This document shows, one piece after another, positions 47,251 to 55,582 of a stretch of 64,000 nucleotides of DNA. The stretch is from Gallionella sp. (lineage in GTDB: Bacteria; Pseudomonadota; Gammaproteobacteria; Burkholderiales; Gallionellaceae). Positions within the stretch are counted from its first letter, which is position 1; the number at the start of each line of letters is the position of its first letter. Where the stretch lies: the NCBI GenBank assembly GCA_023229845.1, contig JALNYK010000001.1, positions 248,001 through 312,000 on the forward strand, in the 5' to 3' direction. A model generated the notes under the pieces. That model was not told the DNA's origin, did not search any database, and saw nothing but the letters and a program-made list of their open reading frames with translations. The position numbers were made by a program, and so were the translations under genes.

Positions 47251-50200
47251 CTAGCTGCTGCGCAACGATCCCAGCATTTTCTCCAGACGCTTCACCGACA
47301 CGATCACCGGCGTCTTCAGTTCCTGCGCAAACAGCGACACGCGCAGTTCCTGCATCAGCCAAGCGAATTCGTCGACGCGCGGGTCGGGCTTGCCCTGCTG
47401 CGCTTGCCTGATTTTTTGCAACGCCTGTATCAGCGGCTGCATCTGCGACATGCATTGCGCGTCGCGCGCCGGACTCGTGCGCAACTTTTCGATGCGCAGG
47501 CTGATCGCCTTGAGGTAGCGCGGCACATGCTGCAGGCGCTCGTAAGGCATCGCAGCGACGAAGCGCTTGTGGCACAAGCCTTCCAGTTGTGCGCGTATGT
47601 CCTGCGAGGCTTGAGCATGCGCCTTGAGTTGCGGCAAGGCCTTCTGCACCGCCAGATGTTCCGTGAGGATATTGGCCACCAGCCGCGCGATCTCCTGCGC
47701 GATCAGCAGCAACCGGTTCTTCGCCTCCTTGCCGCGCGCGTTGAATTCCGCCTCGTTCGCTGGCAAGGGATCGTTCAGGCAGCAGCGCTCGAAGGTCGTC
47801 GCGAGTATCTGCTGTTGCAGTTCCTGCTGGGTGCCGAACGGCATGAACAACATGCCCAGCTTCTGCGCGTCGGGCAGATTCTTTTCGAGGTATTTCACCT
47901 GCTCCTTCAGCAACAGCATGAACAGCCGGCTCAGCCCGCCGCGATGCGCGGCCTGCGCGGCATCGCGAGTATCGAATGCGCGCAGCACCACCGCGTCGCC
48001 GTCGTCCACCAGCGCGTTGAACAGCGTGACGCTCTGGCCTGCGCGCTTAACCTCGCGCGTCTCGGCGAACGCGCCGAAGCTCCACGCGGTGTAACGCTGC
48101 TCGGAAGTCGTCTCGCCCTTCTCTTCCGCCACGGCGACGACCGCGACCGGCGCCACGCGCGGCGCGAGTTCACCATGGAGCTGCGCAAAGTTGCGCGACA
48201 TGCCGAACTGACGCCCATGCTCGTCGATCACTCGGAAGTTCATCAACAGGTGCTGCGGCAGCTGTTCCAGACGGAACGCGTCCAGCGGCGTATCGAGCTG
48301 CTTCTGTTCGCGGATATAGCGCGCCAGCGCCTGCAACAGCGGCGTGTTCGACGGCTGCACGTCGCGGCAGAAGTTGGCGGCGAATTCCGGCACCGGCACC
48401 AGATGGCGGCGCAGCCGCTGCGGCAAGGTCTTGATGAGTTGCTGCACCTTCTCGGCGAGCAGCCCCGGCACCAGCCATTCGCAGCGCGCGGCGCTCACTT
48501 GATTTATCAGCGCCAGCGGCACAGTCATGGTGATGCCGTCGTCGCTCTTGCCGGGCGAGAAGTTGTAGCTCAGCGCGAAGCTGATGTTGTCTATCTTCAA
48601 CTGCGGCGGGAACTGGTCGGTGGTGATGCCCGCCGCCTCGTGGCGCATCAGGTCGTCTTTTTTCAGGTATAGCAGCTTCGCGTTGTCGCGCTCTGCCTCC
48701 TTGCGCCAGTGTTCGAACGCCGCGCCGTTGTAGATATCCGCCGGGACGCGGCTATCGTAAAACGCGAAGATCAGCTCGTCGTCCACCAGCACATCGGGAC
48801 GGCGCGCCTTGTGCTCCAGCGCCTCGATGTCGGCGATCAGCTTCTGGTTGTAAGCAAAGAACGGCGCCTGGGTGTTGAACTCGCCACCGACCAGCGCCTG
48901 GCGGATGAACACCTCGCGCGACTCGGCGGGATTCATCGGCCCGTAATGCACGCGCTTCTTCGGGTTCAGCAGCAGGCCGTGCAGCGTGCTGCGCTCGTAG
49001 GCGGTGACCTGCGCGGCCTTCTTCTCCCAGTGCGGATCGTAGTAGTGGCGCTTGATCAGATGGTCGCCGGTTTCTTCCAGCCACTCCGGCTCGATACGCG
49101 CGACGCAGCGCGCATACAGGCGATGCGTCTCGGTCAGCTCGGCCGCCATCACCCACTTCGCGCCCTTCTTCGCCAGCACAGAATTCGGCGCGATGATGAA
49201 CTTGATGCTGCGCGCGCCCAGGTATTCGTTGCCCTCGACGCCCTTCATGCCGATGTTGCCGAGCAGGCCGCACAGCAGCGCCTTGTGGATCTGCTCGTAA
49301 GTTGCGGGCTGTTCGTTCTCGCGCATGCCCATCTCGGTGACCTGCGTATGCAGTTGCTGGTACAACTCTCGCCATTCGCGCAAGCGCAACGGCGACAGGA
49401 AATTCTTGCGGCATTCCTCCGCCATCAGGCGGTTGGATTGCTTGTTCGCCACCGCCTGCTGGAACCACGCCCACAGTTTTGGGTAGGCGAGGAAATCGGA
49501 ACGCTCGTCGGCGAATCGCTTGTGCGCGGCATCGGCCGCCTCCTGCCGGTCCAGCGGACGCTCGCGCGGGTCCTGCACAGACAGCGCGCTGGCGATAATC
49601 AAAATCTCACTCAGGCAATGGTATTGCCGCCCGGCCAGCAGCAGGCGCGCGATCTTCGGGTCGAGCGGAAGTTTCGCCAGCTCGTGCCCAGTCTTCGTCA
49701 GCATGCGCTGTTCGTCTATCGCGCCGAGTTCGGCGAGCAACTGATAACCGTCGGCGATCATGCGCGAGCTGGGCGGCTCGATGAACGGGAACTCGGCAAT
49801 GTCGCCGAGATCGAGCGCGCTCATGCGCAAGATCACCGTCGCCAGCGATACGCGGAAAATTTCCGGATCGGTGAACTCGGGACGCTGCGAGAATCCCTCC
49901 TCGTCGTACAACCGTATACACACACCGCTCATCACCCGCCCGCAACGTCCGGCGCGCTGATTCGCGGCGGCGCGCGAAATCTTCTCGATATGCAGCTGCT
50001 CGACCTTCTGGCGGATGCTGTAGCGGTTCACCCGCGCCAGACCGCTGTCGATCACGTAGCCGATGTTGGGCACGGTCAGCGAAGTCTCCGCGACATTGGT
50101 CGCCAGCACCACGCGGCGCATGCCCGAAGTCGGCTTGAACACCTTGTCCTGCTCCGCCGCAGACAGCCGCGCGAACAGCGGCAGCACCTCGATGCCCTTG

Positions 50201-50997
50201 GGATGATGCTTGCGCAAGGTCTCCGCCGTGTCGCGTATCTCGCGCTCGCCGGGCAGAAACACCAGCACATCGCCACGCAACCCGCCCGCGGCCAACTCGT
50301 CCAGCGCCGAACTCACCGCCTGCGGCACGTCCTGAGTATTGCCGTCCTCGTCCTGCTGCGGCGGACGGTAGCGCACCTCGACCGGATAGCTGCGCCCCGA
50401 CACCTCCACGACCTGCGCGCCGAAGTGCTTGGCGAAACGATCCGCATCCAGCGTCGCGGAGGTGATAATGAGCTTGAGGTCGGGACGGCGCGGCAGCAAC
50501 TGCTTCAGGTAACCGAGCAGGAAGTCGATGTTCAGCGAACGCTCATGCGCCTCGTCCACGATGAGGGTGTCGTAGCCGCGCAGCAGCGGGTCGCTGTGTA
50601 TCTCGGCCAGCAGGATGCCGTCGGTCATCAGCTTCACGCTGGTGTCCGCCGACACCTTGTCGTTGAAGCGCACCTTGAAACCGACCGCACCGCCGAGTTC
50701 GCACTTGAGTTCATGCGCGATGCGCGACGCCACCGTGCGCGCGGCCACGCGTCGCGGCTGGGTGTGTCCGATGCAGCCCAACACGCCGCGCCCCAGCGCC
50801 AGGCAAATCTTCGGCAACTGCGTGGTCTTGCCCGAGCCGGTCTCGCCGCACACAATCACCACCTGATGCTCAGCAATCGCGCGCGCCAGATCCTCGCGCC
50901 GCGCCACCACCGGCAGGTCGGCGGGAAACTCGATTTCACCCAACGCATCCAGTCGCGCCTTACGGCGCAGCGCACTTGCGGACAACCCGGTTTTCAT
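47251..50997 (-). CDS. hrpA: ATP-dependent RNA helicase HrpA
   Basis: The 1248-residue DEAH-box helicase has Walker A GETGSGKT (51-58), DEAHERS in LIVDEAHERSLNIDFLLGYL, SAT in LIITSATLDADRFAKHFG and motif VI NQRAGRCGRV. HA2 and OB-like domains and the long HrpA-specific C-terminal extension follow. HrpA rescues stalled or collided ribosomes and processes fimbrial mRNA in E. coli. ATG 50997 (MKTGLSASALRRKARL) is preferred to the earlier one at 51018. It is the last gene before the integrated element. Confidence 0.95.
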   Translation of the reverse strand: MKTGLSASALRRKARLDALGEIEFPADLPVVARREDLARAIAEHQVVIVCGETGSGKTTQLPKICLALGRGVLGCIGHTQPRRVAARTVASRIAHELKCELGGAVGFKVRFNDKVSADTSVKLMTDGILLAEIHSDPLLRGYDTLIVDEAHERSLNIDFLLGYLKQLLPRRPDLKLIITSATLDADRFAKHFGAQVVEVSGRSYPVEVRYRPPQQDEDGNTQDVPQAVSSALDELAAGGLRGDVLVFLPGEREIRDTAETLRKHHPKGIEVLPLFARLSAAEQDKVFKPTSGMRRVVLATNVAETSLTVPNIGYVIDSGLARVNRYSIRQKVEQLHIEKISRAAANQRAGRCGRVMSGVCIRLYDEEGFSQRPEFTDPEIFRVSLATVILRMSALDLGDIAEFPFIEPPSSRMIADGYQLLAELGAIDEQRMLTKTGHELAKLPLDPKIARLLLAGRQYHCLSEILIIASALSVQDPRERPLDRQEAADAAHKRFADERSDFLAYPKLWAWFQQAVANKQSNRLMAEECRKNFLSPLRLREWRELYQQLHTQVTEMGMRENEQPATYEQIHKALLCGLLGNIGMKGVEGNEYLGARSIKFIIAPNSVLAKKGAKWVMAAELTETHRLYARCVARIEPEWLEETGDHLIKRHYYDPHWEKKAAQVTAYERSTLHGLLLNPKKRVHYGPMNPAESREVFIRQALVGGEFNTQAPFFAYNQKLIADIEALEHKARRPDVLVDDELIFAFYDSRVPADIYNGAAFEHWRKEAERDNAKLLYLKKDDLMRHEAAGITTDQFPPQLKIDNISFALSYNFSPGKSDDGITMTVPLALINQVSAARCEWLVPGLLAEKVQQLIKTLPQRLRRHLVPVPEFAANFCRDVQPSNTPLLQALARYIREQKQLDTPLDAFRLEQLPQHLLMNFRVIDEHGRQFGMSRNFAQLHGELAPRVAPVAVVAVAEEKGETTSEQRYTAWSFGAFAETREVKRAGQSVTLFNALVDDGDAVVLRAFDTRDAAQAAHRGGLSRLFMLLLKEQVKYLEKNLPDAQKLGMLFMPFGTQQELQQQILATTFERCCLNDPLPANEAEFNARGKEAKNRLLLIAQEIARLVANILTEHLAVQKALPQLKAHAQASQDIRAQLEGLCHKRFVAAMPYERLQHVPRYLKAISLRIEKLRTSPARDAQCMSQMQPLIQALQKIRQAQQGKPDPRVDEFAWLMQELRVSLFAQELKTPVIVSVKRLEKMLGSLRSS

Positions 50998-51019
50998 CGT
51001 CTTGTTCTCATAATGCAAA

Positions 51020-51044
51020 GGGGATCAGCACGACGCTGATCCCC
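51020..51044. terminator. Perfect 10-bp hairpin next to attL
   Basis: GGGGATCAGC-ACGAC-GCTGATCCCC. On the minus strand it directly follows the tRNA 3' fragment in attL, with a weak T-run (CTTTGCATTA). It was probably the terminator of the tRNA gene before the element entered, and now lies upstream of hrpA. Confidence 0.6.
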
Positions 51045-51050
51045 TGTATG

Positions 51051-51095
51051 TGGTGGGCCCAGTAGGACTTGAACCTACGACCAAAGGATTATGAG
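51051..51095. other. attL: 45-bp duplicate of the tRNA 3' end
   Basis: Starts TGGTGGGCCCAGTAGGACTT and is identical to 58989-59033. It lacks the D arm and 5' half, so this copy cannot make a tRNA. Confidence 0.95.
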
Positions 51096-51138
51096 GCCGC
51101 ACCAGATTGATTTCTGTTCAAGCATTTAGCCTGCTACG

Positions 51139-51210
51139 TTTCTACAATCCGCGAATTTTACCACGCTTGAAACCCAGCATCTGCTGAACCTTCTGCTGAA
51201 TTGTAGAAGA
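51139..51210. other. Candidate integrase arm-type sites, left end
   Basis: TTTCTACAATCC (51139-51150) and GAATTGTAGAAGA (51198-51210) are the motif TTGTAGAA in opposite orientations. The same motif occurs twice in direct orientation at the other end of the element (58919-58950), so these are likely arm sites for the integrase. Confidence 0.6.
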
Positions 51211-51312
51211 GATTCACAGCACATACATGGCTGGATTCCTGCCAAAGCGCGAGGGTGCAATGGTACACTTTCGCGCTGTTCCAATGACTCAAAGACACGA
51301 AGAGGTTATTGC

Positions 51313-52398
51313 ATGGCCTATGCTCGGGACCTTCCGTATAACGATCTGCCGCTCCTGCCCCCCAAGGCCGAGTTGGAGACTCGCGACATCCTCAAACAAG
51401 TCACGGCATCGAGCCGCGCGCTGGCCGACCTGCGCGGGCTGGCCCGGATGATTCCAAACCAAGGCATCCTGATTAACGGCATCGTCCTGCAGGAAGCGCG
51501 CCTTTCCTCCGAAATCGAGAATATCGTTACCACCAGCGACGAACTGTATCGCGCCGCGGCTGACGCCGATGGCGGCTCTGACCCGTCGGCCAAGGAGGTG
51601 CTGCGCTACCGCGAAGCTTTGTGGCATGGCTTTCAGGAGATCAGGCAGCGCCCATTGACCACGAATCTGTTTATCGAGATCGTGCGCATCATTAAGAAAA
51701 CCGACTTGGATGTCAGGAAGACGACAGGCACAAAGCTGGCCAACCACAAGACGAGCGAGGTGATTTACACCCCACCAGAAGGCGAGGCCGTTATCCGAAA
51801 CAAGCTCGCCAACCTTGAACAGTTCCTATATCCCGATCCAGACGATGGGCTTGATCCACTGATTCGCCTGGCTGTCATGCACTACCAATTCGAGGCCATC
51901 CACCCATTCCCGGACGGCAACGGACGGACAGGCCGCATCCTGAACATCCTGCTGCTGGTAGAGCACAAATTGCTGGATATCCCTGTGCTCTACCTCTCCC
52001 GCTACATTCTGGAGAACCGGGCTTCCTACTATGAGGGTCTGCGCCGAGTAACCGAAGAAGGGGCTTGGGAAAATTGGGTGCTGTACATCCTGAAAGCAAT
52101 CGAAACTACCGCGCGTGAAACGCAGGATCGCGTCCAACAAATTCTTACCCTGATGGAAGATGTTCGGGTGGAAGTGCAAGAAAAGGCACCGCGCATCTAC
52201 AGTAAGGACCTGATCGAAATAGTATTCCGCCATCCGTATTGCAAGATTAAGTTTGTCGAGGAGGCTGGAAAAACCACACGACAAACCGCATCTGCATACT
52301 TGAAAGTCCTGTCAGAATTGGGAATTCTGCGCCTCCACAAAATGGGGCGCGATGTTTATTACATCAACGATCAACTGCTCCATGTCCTGACGAAGTGA
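51313..52398 (+). CDS. Fic family protein, class II (inhibitory helix N-terminal)
   Basis: The 361-residue protein has the catalytic loop HPFPDGNGRTGR (197-208) with all key residues and an N-terminal inhibitory motif SSEIENI at 65-71 whose Glu69 should block ATP. The C-terminal third (about 280-361) is a winged-helix DNA-binding domain (TTRQTASAYLKVLSELGILRLHKMG). Fic enzymes transfer AMP to protein hydroxyls; class II self-inhibition keeps them off until released. Here it is the first gene at the left end of the element, a typical cargo position. The target is unknown. AGAGG precedes the ATG. Confidence 0.92.
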   Translation: MAYARDLPYNDLPLLPPKAELETRDILKQVTASSRALADLRGLARMIPNQGILINGIVLQEARLSSEIENIVTTSDELYRAAADADGGSDPSAKEVLRYREALWHGFQEIRQRPLTTNLFIEIVRIIKKTDLDVRKTTGTKLANHKTSEVIYTPPEGEAVIRNKLANLEQFLYPDPDDGLDPLIRLAVMHYQFEAIHPFPDGNGRTGRILNILLLVEHKLLDIPVLYLSRYILENRASYYEGLRRVTEEGAWENWVLYILKAIETTARETQDRVQQILTLMEDVRVEVQEKAPRIYSKDLIEIVFRHPYCKIKFVEEAGKTTRQTASAYLKVLSELGILRLHKMGRDVYYINDQLLHVLTK

Positions 52399-52883
52399 TA
52401 TGACGGACAAATTAACACATCCGTTAAATGCGTTAAAAAATTAACACTTTCTTAACACATATTTAGCACTTGTTATTTTCGTTAACATATTCGCCAACGT
52501 ACGTACGTTAACGTTACGTTGCGAAATTTCCCTTCCAATTCATCTTCTTCAAGGAATCGGCCTGACTTTCACGCGTGAAAGTCATCCCCTGTAGACCTGC
52601 GGATTAACAGTCCGGCGCACTCTTTCCTGTAGACCAGCACACCAGGTGCACCGCGGTCCGTTCATGGTGGCACGCGTCACCGCGTCGCGAGGGGTTCCCT
52701 GTGCGGATCCTTCACCGGTGGAAATGACGATGCTGCAGGTGTGCTGCCGGGTGTATTCCAGGGCGCAGCACCTGATCGCACAGGGTGGCGAGCGATTCAT
52801 GCCACCACGCGCCGGCCGTCGCACACCTCGCAGCTTTCATGCTGTAAGCTGCTGCTGAACTCAATTACCGAAGGCTGCTCTAT
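52399..52883. other. Origin-like region: AT-rich TTAAC repeats and palindromes
   Basis: 52405-52530 is sharply AT-rich and has about nine copies of TTAAC/GTTAA, including TTAACACAT at 52412-52420 and 52452-52460. A 14-bp palindrome AACGTACGTACGTT (52496-52509) and a 22-bp perfect palindrome (52563-52584, half TGACTTTCACG) follow, then two copies of CCTGTAGACC (about 52588 and 52622). Iterons and hairpins of this kind mark replication or Rep nicking sites. 52630-52883 is GC-rich again and shows no convincing gene. Confidence 0.55.
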
Positions 52884-53012
52884 ATGGCCCAGCATGCAAT
52901 CTACCCGCCCCCTCAGCCCAGCCTGTGGGAGTTGCTCGCCGACAATTGGTTGCTGGCATTGATTCTGGTTATCCTCATCGCCCTTGCCATCCGAGCTTTT
53001 CCAAAAGAATAG
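52884..53012 (+). CDS. Small single-span membrane protein (42 aa)
   Basis: The reading MAQHAIYPPPQPSLWELLADNW has one hydrophobic helix (LLALILVILIALAIRAF) and a short basic tail. The start is supported by GAAGG upstream. Such proteins in mobile elements may be holin-like, exclusion or coat-like proteins; no assignment is possible from the sequence alone. Confidence 0.6.
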   Translation: MAQHAIYPPPQPSLWELLADNWLLALILVILIALAIRAFPKE

Positions 53013-53144
53013 CGCCCCCGCCCCTGCTGCTGGCGTAGTGTTTCCATCCCTGCAATAATGCGCCCGGAACAAGCGCGCCGTATTACGGTGCGGGGCTCGT
53101 AACAACAAGGCCTCCGACAGTGCGCAACCAACCAGAAATCAACT

Positions 53145-53840
53145 ATGACCAACAAGCTGCCGCGCTCAAAAAAGTCTGTAGCAGACGCCTCTTCAAATAA
53201 AGCGAAGGTGGACAAACTCGCACTGGAAATAGGCCGTAGAATTTCTGATGCAAGGAACGGTCTCGGCTTTTCTCAGACAGCCGTGCATACGAGAACGAAA
53301 CTAATTGACCCGGATGGCTCAGGCGTTTCGCGAGCGGCACTGTCACTCTATGAGATCGGCACAAACAAGCCTGGGGCGCGCGAAATTACGCTCTTATGCG
53401 AAGTGCTTCATGTAAGTCCCAATTGGCTTTTGTATGGTTCAGAATCCCCGGCCAAGACACTACAGCCTACGTCCATATTCTTAGCTGGGGACGACCTTGA
53501 CATTGCTACTAGGCTCGCATTCGCAATGCTGGCGCTCACCCCAACAGATCGGGATTCTTTGGCAAATCTGGTTTTCTCAATACTTTCTGGCAAGCTTGGC
53601 GATATGCAATTGTCATCGCTGATGGCGATGGCCAATATGATGCGAGAAAGTATCCTCAAAGAAATGATTAAATCAGTTGGCGAAGGCTCCCAGAAGTTGC
53701 CATTACCGGAACTAATAGACAGATTTGTCAAAGAAATGGCTGGAGCCATGTCGACAAACTATGGAAATCTTCGCCCCTCCCTGACGGAAGAAGAAATGTA
53801 CGAAGGTACTGAGTACAGTCCACCGCGATCGCTGAAGTAA
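53145..53840 (+). CDS. XRE-family transcriptional regulator
   Basis: The 231-residue protein has a helix-turn-helix (about residues 25-85): LALEIGRRISDARNGLGFSQTAVHTRT, then VSRAALSLYEIGTNKPGAREITLLCEVLHVSPNWLLYG. The C-terminal part (about 95-231) is helical and unassigned, possibly for dimerisation or a signal. It is moderately AT-rich. Just downstream is a repeat-rich spacer before the next regulator, suggesting this protein controls the element's genes. Confidence 0.88.
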   Translation: MTNKLPRSKKSVADASSNKAKVDKLALEIGRRISDARNGLGFSQTAVHTRTKLIDPDGSGVSRAALSLYEIGTNKPGAREITLLCEVLHVSPNWLLYGSESPAKTLQPTSIFLAGDDLDIATRLAFAMLALTPTDRDSLANLVFSILSGKLGDMQLSSLMAMANMMRESILKEMIKSVGEGSQKLPLPELIDRFVKEMAGAMSTNYGNLRPSLTEEEMYEGTEYSPPRSLK

Positions 53841-53867
53841 CCCCCCCCGCAAACGCACATTGCAACA

Positions 53868-53963
53868 AATCAATGCAGATTGCATAAATTGCTTGCAATC
53901 TGTTTTTTGCCATGCTAGCCTGCTATCAATCAATGCATATTGCATTGATACATTGCACAGGAG
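53868..53963. promoter_or_regulatory. Operator-like region with repeated ATTGCA motifs
   Basis: ATTGCA or its complement TGCAAT occurs at least eight times here (for example CATTGCAACAAATCAATGCA, TTGCTTGCAATC, CAATGCATATTGCATTG). CAATGCATATTGCATTG is an imperfect palindrome just upstream of the next gene, and AGGAGG precedes that gene's ATG. It is likely the operator for one of the flanking HTH proteins. Confidence 0.65.
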
Positions 53964-53969
53964 GCCAGT

Positions 53970-54653
53970 ATGGCAGTCAAACAACAACCCGCCCTCACCA
54001 AAGAGGATTTCGAAGCAGCGCTGGTATCCCAGCGCCTGAGCATTTCCGAAGTAGCACGCGAGACCGGCATCCCCCGGCACATCGTCAGCCACTTCCGCAA
54101 CTACGGCGACGGCATGAAGCCAGAGCAACTCGCCAAGTTGCGCGACTACCTGGAAGGCCTCGGTGTCGAGTTCGCCGACGAAGAGGAACCCGAGGCAACC
54201 ACCGCGCAGCCGGCAACCCCGCAGGAGTTGCGCCTTCCCTTGATCCTGTCCGACGACGGCCTGACCCAGCGCACCGCTCTGGTATGCCGTCACTTCTTCA
54301 TTGACGAGCGCATCAACGATGAGCAGATCGAGGAAGCTGGCAAATGCATCATGGAAAGCTTCCAGCAGGCAAAGGAATTGCTGGACGTGAGGCTGGAGAC
54401 CCGGTTCCTGTCCGAAGCCTACGACGAGAAAACCGAAACCAAGATGCGCAAGTTGTGGGGCCACTTGGCCAGCATCGGCCTGCTCTGCCTACACATGCAG
54501 GGCCGCGTGCTGGTGGATCAAGCGCGCTTCGCCAACCCGGTACAAGACGACGAGCCGAATACGCTGGGCGACCTGTTGTTCGTCACCTACCGCGAAGCGC
54601 TGGCTGGGCTGCACCAGGCAGAGGCGGAAGAAGCCGAGGAGGCCGCAGCATGA
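53970..54653 (+). CDS. HTH protein of the element, function unknown
   Basis: The 227-residue product starts MAVKQQPALTKEDFEAALVS. It has a helix-turn-helix (LSISEVARETGIPRHIVSHFRNYGDGMKPEQLAKLRDYLEGLG, about 22-68), then an acidic linker (EEEPEATTAQP) and a helical C-terminal domain (LRLPLILSDDGLTQRTALVCRHFFIDERIND, FLSEAYDEKTETKMRKLWGHLA). It could be a Cro-like switch protein or a Rep accessory factor. The ATG follows AGGAGG. It overlaps the next small gene by ATGATG. Confidence 0.75.
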   Translation: MAVKQQPALTKEDFEAALVSQRLSISEVARETGIPRHIVSHFRNYGDGMKPEQLAKLRDYLEGLGVEFADEEEPEATTAQPATPQELRLPLILSDDGLTQRTALVCRHFFIDERINDEQIEEAGKCIMESFQQAKELLDVRLETRFLSEAYDEKTETKMRKLWGHLASIGLLCLHMQGRVLVDQARFANPVQDDEPNTLGDLLFVTYREALAGLHQAEAEEAEEAAA

Positions 54654-54787
54654 TGCCCGTCAGCGTACTGCCCTCCGGCGGCAAAGCCGCGCCTGTGGTG
54701 ATCCTCTTCGTGCTGGGCGTGCTGGCAGTTTCCGTGCTGGCAAACCTTCCGCCGAAGCCGACACAGCCCACCCAACCCCTGCGCTAA
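54653..54787 (+). CDS. Small membrane protein (44 aa)
   Basis: MPVSVLPSGGKAAPVVILFV, one transmembrane helix (about residues 12-32) and a Pro-rich tail (PPKPTQPTQPLR). Start 54653 or 54650, both overlapping the upstream stop. The position in the chain of overlapping genes supports translation. Function unknown. Confidence 0.6.
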   Translation: MPVSVLPSGGKAAPVVILFVLGVLAVSVLANLPPKPTQPTQPLR

Positions 54788-54799
54788 GAGAGGCCCGCG

Positions 54800-54943
54800 A
54801 TGTTCGCCGTCCTCAACGTCGAAACCGGCGACTTCTATTCGGAGTCGCCGGCCCTCAGAAACGAAGCCAAACGCACCGAAAGGCGCTGGGATCGCTCCAG
54901 CATCCTTTTCGCTAACCCAGCAAGCCGGGAGCAAACGCCATGA
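54800..54943 (+). CDS. Small hypothetical protein (47 aa)
   Basis: The reading MFAVLNVETGDFYSESPALR is charged and Arg-rich, with no membrane segment. Its TGA overlaps the next gene's ATG (ATGA). The start lies 12 bp after the previous stop, continuing the gene chain. Family not recognised. Confidence 0.6.
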   Translation: MFAVLNVETGDFYSESPALRNEAKRTERRWDRSSILFANPASREQTP

Positions 54944-55161
54944 ACGCAAAAAATGCAGTGCTGCAAGCCATCACCGAGACGCAGGATGAATACACAGCAG
55001 CGCCCGGCGATAGTTATCTGCAAGGGCGCGTTTCCGGCCTGCTTTCCGCCGCCTTGCTGGGCGACCTAATTTCATCCGAAGAGCATGGCGCGCTCTGTGC
55101 GCAGAGTCGAGAAATCGGCCTCGCCTATTCGCACCAGATCGAACTCGCCTCTGCGCCATAA
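54940..55161 (+). CDS. Small hypothetical protein (73 aa)
   Basis: The reading MNAKNAVLQAITETQDEYTA, helical and neutral, continues SYLQGRVSGLLSAALLGDLIS and ends HQIELASAP. It overlaps the preceding gene by ATGA and is followed by a 26-bp gap. Function unknown. Confidence 0.65.
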   Translation: MNAKNAVLQAITETQDEYTAAPGDSYLQGRVSGLLSAALLGDLISSEEHGALCAQSREIGLAYSHQIELASAP

Positions 55162-55187
55162 CGCCGAAGCAGATAGGAACCCGCCAA

Positions 55188-55484
55188 ATGAATCGCCAGC
55201 CGCAATTCCAGAGATTTGAAGACGCATATCCAGGGCTTTTGACCGAGCAGCAGTTGGTTGCCCTTGACCGCATACAGAAGGGTGCCAGAAAGCTCGCCGA
55301 AGCGGTGTCTCGCTTGAACGCCATCAAGGTAGATGCTCGCCTTCCGCTCCCCGCTATTCGCATGACTGCTTATGAGACTGGTGTCCTGCTGTATGCCGTC
55401 GAGTGCCTTCAGTTCGAACACGAACTGGCTTACTCGAAACTTCGCCAAGAGGCCTGCGCAGCCACACTCGGGGAGGCCGCATGA
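55188..55484 (+). CDS. Small hypothetical protein (98 aa)
   Basis: The reading MNRQPQFQRFEDAYPGLLTE is largely helical, with a strongly charged surface (LVALDRIQKGARKLAEAVSRLN) and a hydrophobic later half (MTAYETGVLLYAVECLQFEHEL). Its TGA overlaps the next ATG. It may assist Rep, whose gene follows. Confidence 0.65.
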   Translation: MNRQPQFQRFEDAYPGLLTEQQLVALDRIQKGARKLAEAVSRLNAIKVDARLPLPAIRMTAYETGVLLYAVECLQFEHELAYSKLRQEACAATLGEAA

Positions 55485-55582
55485 CCCCGAATATCGACCA
55501 CCGCCTGAAGCACAAAGCGCCAGTCCCCGCTTCTCTTGGGTATATGTGCGAATACTGTACACACGCCGCCGAACCTGAATAA
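55481..55582 (+). CDS. Tiny CxxC protein (33 aa), overlapping rep
   Basis: MTPNIDHRLKHKAPVPASLG followed by YMCEYCTHAAEPE. It starts with ATGA overlap on the previous stop. It has a CxxC pair typical of a zinc-ribbon fragment. Its end overlaps the presumed rep start. Its small size makes it tentative. Confidence 0.45.
   Translation: MTPNIDHRLKHKAPVPASLGYMCEYCTHAAEPE

Noticed and set aside
48709..51039. 776-residue plus-strand open frame opposite hrpA
   Set aside because: Antisense of the helicase motifs; no independent start signal or domain.
51051..51095. A second functional tRNA gene before the element
   Set aside because: Only the 3' part (45 nt) is present; the D arm and 5' acceptor strand are missing.
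52405..52520. CRISPR-like array in the TTAAC-rich stretch
   Set aside because: Repeats are 5-9 bp, irregularly spaced and without unique spacers of constant length; no cas gene is present.
52582..52858. Open frames of 70-80 residues on both strands in the origin-like region
   Set aside because: No ribosome-binding sites, mutually overlapping, and the DNA is better explained as non-coding.
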